A stretch of 64,000 nucleotides of DNA, taken from the NCBI GenBank assembly GCA_008802785.1, contig VUYT01000035.1:1-64000 (forward strand), written 5' to 3'. The notes under the pieces were generated by a model, which was given only the letters and a program-made list of their open reading frames with translations, was not told where the DNA came from and made no database searches. The first letter of the stretch is position 1. Every line of letters starts with the position of its first letter. Source of the stretch: Symmetrospora coprosmae (Eukaryota; Basidiomycota; Cystobasidiomycetes; Symmetrosporaceae). This document shows positions 57,352-64,000 of the stretch, piece by piece. Both the position numbers and the translations under genes were made by a program.

Positions 57352-58495
57352 TCACGTCTGGCCTAGACTGTTCACAAGCCTGTTTGCCAGGCCCGGCGAA
57401 ACGGGGAAGATGAATGCGCGCACATGTCAGCCTGAGTAGCAGCATCGCCAGGCTCATGGGACCGCAGATGCTCCCTGCTCACCAATCTAGTCCATCTTCT
57501 AGACCTTCGCCTTTTATCGCACACGACTTCATGATTGTCCATTGGCGGCCTTTGAGCGTGTGCAGCCCGAGCGCTTCGCTGACTTCCGCTTCGCTCATTG
57601 CGTTCGGCTGGTCCTGCTTGTTGGCAAATACAAGCAGCTTGCAGTCTTGTAGCTCGTCCTCGGCGAGAAGGGCTAGCAGCTCGGCCCGTGATGTTGGTAT
57701 GCGTTCCCGGTCGGCCGAATCGACGACGTAAATGACCGCTTGCGTTGAGCCTGGAGAGGAAGAGCAGAGAGGACGGTCAGCCTTCGAGGAACTGACGACA
57801 GTGTTCACGGACGGCTACAGCTTACCGTAATAGCATTTCCCTATAGGGCGTTTGACATTGACGCGTTGACCCGATGGAGCGTTAGATGGAGGCGTTGACG
57901 TCCGAAGACAGCAGCATCAGCGGCAAAGGCAAGAAACCCTGTTTAGCGGATGACACAAGGCAGACCCCTCACTGCCCCACGGGCAGTCTGCGTTCACAAA
58001 GCTCGACGCACAATATGGCCGTATGCTGCTCTGGCCTCCGAGATCCCACACCTGGCGCGCAACACGAGCACAGTCAGCCGGCCGAGCAGTAGCTACACAG
58101 CGGTATGCAGAGCATGTCGCGCACCTGCAGTTTGAGGTTCTTGTACGTAAGCGTCTCTACGTTGAAGCCAATGGTCGGCAATGTCTCGACGACCGTGCCG
58201 ACCTGGAAGCGGTACAGAATGGTCGTCTTGCCGGCTGCGAGTCCGGGCAGAAGCGCAGAGCATACGTGTGTTAGCGTGAGCATACGTACTGCCGTGCTCG
58301 GTGACCCCTCTGCTGCTGTCTCGCTCGAAGCGCTCGCCCGCTTTTGCTCGCCCGCTCGCTCGCTCGTGACCGCAACCGCGAACAGAGGAGGACAGACTGA
58401 CCTGAATCAAGGCCAAGCATGAGGATCCGGACCTCTTTGTTGGCATTGAAGAGGCCCGTCAATCGCGAGAAGAGGCTCGAGAAGGAAACGCCCAT
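57352..58495 (-). CDS. ARL1: ARF-like GTPase Arl1 (184 aa, 6 exons)
   Basis: Exons 58495-58402, 58234-58125, 58051-58012, 57840-57826, 57750-57483 and 57379-57352. Arl1 works at the trans-Golgi, where it recruits GRIP-domain golgins and Arf exchange factors. Gly2 of [16 protein letters not shown] is in place for N-myristoylation. The nucleotide-binding motifs are complete: P-loop GLDSAGKTT, switch [10 protein letters not shown], switch [20 protein letters not shown] and the CAIKGEG loop. The 15-nt exon 4 supplies KCYY in YWKCYYG. The Ser in place of the common Gly before AGKTT is also a known Arl1-group variant. Length is normal. Confidence 0.94.
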
Positions 58496-58843
58496 GCTGG
58501 TTCGTGTAGCTCGATGGTGGTCGTCGGAGTGGTGCGCGTGAGCAAGCAAGGGAGGAGCTCGGGCCTCTGTGCGCTTTCGGCGCCACAACCGAAATGTACG
58601 GCTGACTCAGACGTCATATCGCCCTGATGCGCAGGAGGACGCACGGTGAGGCCACTCGCAGTACATCCTCTATGATCATTGCTGGCTGCAAGGGTATCGA
58701 CACACAGCACGGAGGGGTACACCACGCCGGCTGTACCAAGTTGGACCAACATCGAAGGAAGCGCGCGAAAGCGATGGGAGATCCCGGTAGCAAAGCATGC
58801 TATCGCTAGTCTGCTTGACGGCAGACTTTTTGGTATGCCTCCT
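58496..58843. promoter_or_regulatory. Intergenic region upstream of ARL1
   Basis: 348 bases between the ARL1 start and the HMT1 stop on the same strand. No supported gene. It is presumed to carry the ARL1 promoter. Confidence 0.4.
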
Positions 58844-60570
<1,727 letters not shown>

Positions 60571-60856
60571 GGCTGCGGTGTGTGGACGGATATCCGCGTC
60601 GATGTCCTGTGGTATTAGCGAGTAAGTGCCAGACGGGATGGAGAGATGCCAACTGCAAGCTCGTTGCTCGTTGCTCCTGCTCCTGCCCGCCCGAAAATTG
60701 GAGTCCCGCTGCAAGGCACGCGCGCACACGAAGCTCGGAGGAGGAACACCAGTCGGCCTTACGCGGAGCAGAAGAGCAAGAAGGGAGGAGGCTTTCACGG
60801 GCAAGCGCGCAAGCACATCGTCACAGGGCCAGCTTCAGCTCGAATAGTTCAGCACC
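60571..60856. promoter_or_regulatory. Divergent promoter shared by HMT1 and NTM1
   Basis: 286 bases between the two start codons with no other gene. Both neighbours are SAM-dependent protein methyltransferases that act on the translation machinery, so a common promoter is a reasonable inference; no specific factor site is identified. Confidence 0.5.
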
Positions 60857-61951
60857 ATGTCATCGCAGGAGCCCTCCCCGTCCGCGGCGGGCAACTACGT
60901 CGGCGGCGTCCAGTACTGGTCGACGCAGCCCGCCTCGGTGGATGGCGTTCTCGGCGGCTATGGCGTCCTCAGCGCACGAGATGCACTCTCGAGCCGCATG
61001 TTCCTCCTGACAGTGATGCAGGGGCTGTCGACAGTTGCACTGCACAAGCGCGCTCGGCGCACGAACAGCGGCGCGTCTCCACCTCGCGAGCAGCAGAACA
61101 GCAAGGGAAAGAGCACGCCCCGCACGCGCGCGCTAGACGTAGGCAGTGGAATAGGGAGAGTCACCGCGAGCGTCCTGCTGCCCCTCGTCGACTCCGTAGA
61201 CGTCGTCGAGCCGGTCGACCACTTTGTCCGCGAAGCGCTCCGCGCGGCACAGGCGAAAGAGTGGAAGCCGCTCCAGATACAACAGCAGCAGCAGCAGCAG
61301 GCGGGAGAAGGGTCAAAGCCGTTGAAGGCTGTCCGCTTCTACAAGGCAGGCCTGCAGGATTTCCGGCCGGATGCGGACGATGAGAACGCAAAGGCTCTCA
61401 TCGGTAGCTTCGGCGACGCACCTGAGCGAGAACCGGCTGGATACGATGTAGTCTGGTGCCAATGGTGCCTAGGGCATCGTGAGTCTTGGCTCCTGCAAGC
61501 ACATAACCATACCTCCAGTCACGCTGACGCCTCCGGCTCTTGCGTCATGCTAGTCTCGGACGACGAGCTTGTCGAATGGCTGAAGAAGTGCAAGGCATCA
61601 CTGCGCAAAGCAGGCGAGTCCGTCATCATCGTCAAAGAGAACGTAACACATCCAGAGAACGAGCGAAAGTACGATGATGACGACCAGTCGTGGACGAGGT
61701 AAGCCCCGCTTGCCTGACACCGCGCCCTCAAATCACTCAGGGCTGACATTCGCCGTTGGCACAGATCGACAAAGCTGTTCAAGGAGATATTCGCACAGGC
61801 GGGTTTGACGCTCGTACGAGAGGAGCTACAACGAGGCTTCCCAGAAGAACTGTTCGGCGTCTGGATGTGCGTGTCTCAGCCCGCGCGACCCGCTGACTAG
61901 ACGGCAGGCTCAGGCTGACCCTTTCACTCCTACAGGTGGGCATTGCGTTAG
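60857..61951 (+). CDS. NTM1: N-terminal Xaa-Pro-Lys N-methyltransferase (294 aa, 4 exons)
   Basis: Exons 60857-61478, 61554-61698, 61765-61866 and 61936-61951. The METTL11/Tae1 family methylates the alpha-amino group of ribosomal proteins and others beginning X-Pro-Lys after Met removal. Seen here: YWSTQPASVDGVLGGYG with the family's SRMFL helix, SAM site ALDVGSGIGRVT, VDVVEP, YDVVWCQWCLGHL, and LSDDELVEWLKKC, IIVKENV. The final splice adds a 5-residue end, WMWALR, as in homologues. A polyGln insert (61281-61301) and a basic loop (61045-61125) lengthen the middle. Intron 1 (61479-61553, 75 nt) is stop-free in frame; removing it restores GHLSDDEL. Confidence 0.93.
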
Positions 61952-62412
61952 AACCATGACCTGGCTTGTACTGGATGCTCGGGATGGGACGCATTGCTCC
62001 ATGTCGGTCGGGCGTGACACGTGCAGAGATGTCGGGCGCAGAAGCCGGCGAAAAGCAAGGCGGCGAAGAGCAGGAGGTCTGCGTACGCGGCTACACGTGT
62101 CAGAGTGGCCTGGATGATCTACTGCTACAAGGAGGTCGTGGCCGCCCGCTGTAAGTAAGGACGGGCGAGACCGTAAGGTCTGCCAGATGGCCGCGCTAGG
62201 GCGTGACTGCGGTGCAGGCCTGTCTATGCGCCCTTCCCGTATAGAGTAAATACGATGGATCATCGCGCATATTGGCTTCCTGTCGCGCCGGGATGTGGCC
62301 AGCAAGCCATCATGCTTGCGTCGCATGTGGCCTCACGGTTTGCCGGAAATACCGGGCTATGAAGGATCCTGGCGGGCAGATACACTGCTCCAAGATCTTA
62401 CTTTGAACCGCA
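61952..62412. other. Convergent 3' intergenic stretch, no gene seen
   Basis: 461 bases between the NTM1 and COX20 stop codons. No supported frame, RNA or repeat was seen. Confidence 0.4.
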
Positions 62413-63226
62413 TCACACCAGCCGACCGGGCGGCGCTCCGGAAGATCCTGTCTCGTTGTGCTCCTGCCGCTCCTTCAGCATCTCCTGACCCTTTTGACCC
62501 ATCAGCACGCCCCCGATGGGCGGGCCCCGCGTGGGCGCTCCCGCTTGTTCTGGGCCTCCATCGGTGCTCGACGCTTTGTTCTGGCTGATCTTGCGCTTGT
62601 AGTCTGCCACGACGGCCTGCATCTTGGACTTTTCTTTGGCGTGCGCGCGGCGGCAGACCTCCCTGAATCGCGGGACGGCAGGCAATTCGCGGTACGAGGC
62701 GTCAGATGTTGCTAGGGTAGACATTCGGAGGGCAGGCGCGCCTTGACGGTAACATCATGCTCGACCGAAAGTACACGCACCAGGATGTCAATGCCAGAAC
62801 GGAGAAAGTCGCGACTGCCCAGTTAGAGCTGGATAGCGGCCCTGGATATGGAAGGGTCAGAAAACGCTGAAGCTATCCAGTGTGGACCAACAACACGAGA
62901 ATGAGTCCTACTCACGCCGCGAGCTGAGGAAGCGGATCGCGCCGACTCCCACGCCGCCTCCGATGCCCAAGAGGAGCGACTGCCTTGCGCACGGCATCGA
63001 GGGGAGGTTGGCCAGATCCTTGGCCGGGTCAATTTGCTGTGAGAGGAGAAAAGGATGAGACGCTCAGCTTGCCAGCATTGGAGATGAGTGCTCGACGCGT
63101 ATGCGTCTCCCGAGGAGAAGAGCCATGACGCACTTTCAGGGCGAGCAGGACGCTGCTTGACCCAGATGGCGCCTGGGAGCTGCCTGGTGCAGAAGGGCCG
63201 GCCTGAGGCGGTTGCGACGATGCCAT
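62413..63226 (-). CDS. COX20: Cytochrome c oxidase assembly protein Cox20 (174 aa, 4 exons)
   Basis: Exons 63226-63134, 63036-62916, 62841-62781 and 62662-62413. Cox20 is an inner-membrane chaperone for newly made Cox2. The spliced protein shows the family core: LPSMPCARQSLLLGIGGG (first helix with the conserved PCAR), GVGAIRFLSSRR, NWAVATFSVLALTSW (second helix) and WEVCRRAHAKEKSKMQ, the strongly conserved exit of helix two. A Ser/Gln/Pro-rich leader precedes the core, and a C-terminal tail of about 65 residues is Gly/Lys-rich. Length is at the long end of normal. It is divergent from the carrier gene that starts at 63528. Confidence 0.93.
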
Positions 63227-63527
63227 GCTGTAACCTGATAGCACCCTTGATGTTGATGCTGCTCTTGCTGCTTCTGATATCGATGCTGACGAGATGCTCT
63301 CTGGCAGTCAGAAGAAAGAAGCGTGACCTCGGCGGGAACCGCGGCGGAGCTTCCGCAAGCGCGTGCAGGCCAAGCAGCATGCAAGCTTTTCTCTCTGTCA
63401 AGGCCTTTCGGAGAAGCTCTCTCACCTACTCGAAGTGCTAGCATTCTCGCCTCAGCGTGCACCTTAACCGCACCTCACCGGCGACCGGCTGCTTGCCGGC
63501 CGCGTCCAGGCTTTGGATTCAGTCGAG
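63227..63527. promoter_or_regulatory. Divergent region between COX20 and the carrier gene
   Basis: 301 bases between start codons with no supported gene; probably two back-to-back promoters. Confidence 0.4.
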
Positions 63528-64000
63528 ATGTCGACCAAGACAGGCGTGCTCGACTCGCCGACCAACGAAGCCGTATATCCTCCTCCTACGCAGACGCCTT
63601 CCTTCTCCCGTTCTCCTTCCGTCCGCAGCTCCCGCAATGACTCCCCCTCCCGCGAAAGAAGCTTCATCCTCCCAAATTCTAGCGCAGATGCATCAACCGA
63701 CATCCCCGTACTACCTCCGCCGGATAAGGGTTACGCCTGGACTTTCTTGATTGCAGCTTTTGCTGGTGAGGCTCCTCGTATGGACGCAGCTCGCACCTAT
63801 CGCTGAATCCCGCACTGCCTAAGTGGAGATTCTCGCTTTCGGCTATGCCTACTCGATTGGTGTCTTTTTGGACTACTGGGAGCGCTCTCTGTTTCCTGGG
63901 GAGGAGAACAGACTTACCCTGACTCTTGCGGCGACCCTGCAGAGCGGGTTCCTGTGGGTCGTTTCGTTCCTGACGAGAAGACCGAATGCAACGAGCCACA
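63528..64000 (+). CDS. Monocarboxylate-type MFS transporter, N-terminal part (runs off the window)
   Basis: Exon 1 is 63528-63765; exon 2 begins at 63824 (phase 1, acceptor CCTAAG). A Ser/Pro-rich leader of about 65 residues leads to PPPDKGYAWTFLIAAFAVEILAFGYAYSIGVF, the hallmark first helix of fungal MCT/Mch-like carriers (the DxGW-type DKGYAW motif). GEENRLTLTLAATLQSGF follows as the second helix. A GT donor at 63954 (CCTGTGGGTC) may end exon 2, because the frame beyond it no longer looks like the family. The rest of the gene lies outside. Substrates of such carriers include monocarboxylates and riboflavin; not assignable here. Confidence 0.8.

Overview
The window reads as nuclear DNA of a filamentous or yeast-like basidiomycete. 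It is GC-rich, genes sit tightly packed on both strands, and almost every gene is broken by several short introns (about 45-170 nt). Encoded proteins are recognisably fungal: Kch1, Cwc2, Swa2, Mrs6, Rad14, Spo11 and large families of MFS carriers. A member of the smut-related Ustilaginomycotina is my inference from gene style, not something proven here. I worked out exon chains by hand by requiring conserved motifs, splice sites and codon phase to agree. Most models close exactly in phase from ATG to stop; the exceptions are marked.

Layout. 0-13 kb: a Ser-rich unknown protein, a small membrane-anchored unknown, the splicing factor CWC2 divergent from a complex I subunit (NDUFB8 type), the K+ channel KCH1, and a seven-helix membrane protein. 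14-28 kb: an ITFG1/TIP-type FG-GAP protein, auxilin SWA2 divergent from COQ10, and a 1,810-residue RhoGEF. 28-34 kb: SPO11, an FAD monooxygenase, an F-box scrap, a GNAT acetyltransferase and a shrunken GNAT copy. 34-47 kb: a MAPK kinase divergent from glucosidase I (both cell-wall related), then two paralogous MFS transporters in tail-to-tail orientation with RAD14 between them. 46-64 kb: a PPR-like protein, a CZIB/DUF866 zinc protein, Rab escort protein MRS6, a 14-exon DHA2 transporter, a short-chain dehydrogenase, ARL1, the arginine methyltransferase HMT1 divergent from the N-terminal methyltransferase NTM1, COX20, and the start of a monocarboxylate-type MFS carrier that runs off the window.

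Most genes are housekeeping genes: mRNA splicing, respiration (complex I, CoQ, complex IV assembly), vesicle traffic (auxilin, REP, ARL1), glycoprotein processing, DNA repair and meiosis. I saw no rRNA, convincing tRNA, CRISPR, virus-like element or intact transposon. I did not find a wholly new system. The unusual material is in gene structure: micro-exons down to 6-8 nt, three GC-AG introns, introns that stay open when retained, one non-canonical junction, an interior-deleted gene copy, an inverted transporter pair, and several proteins of unknown function.
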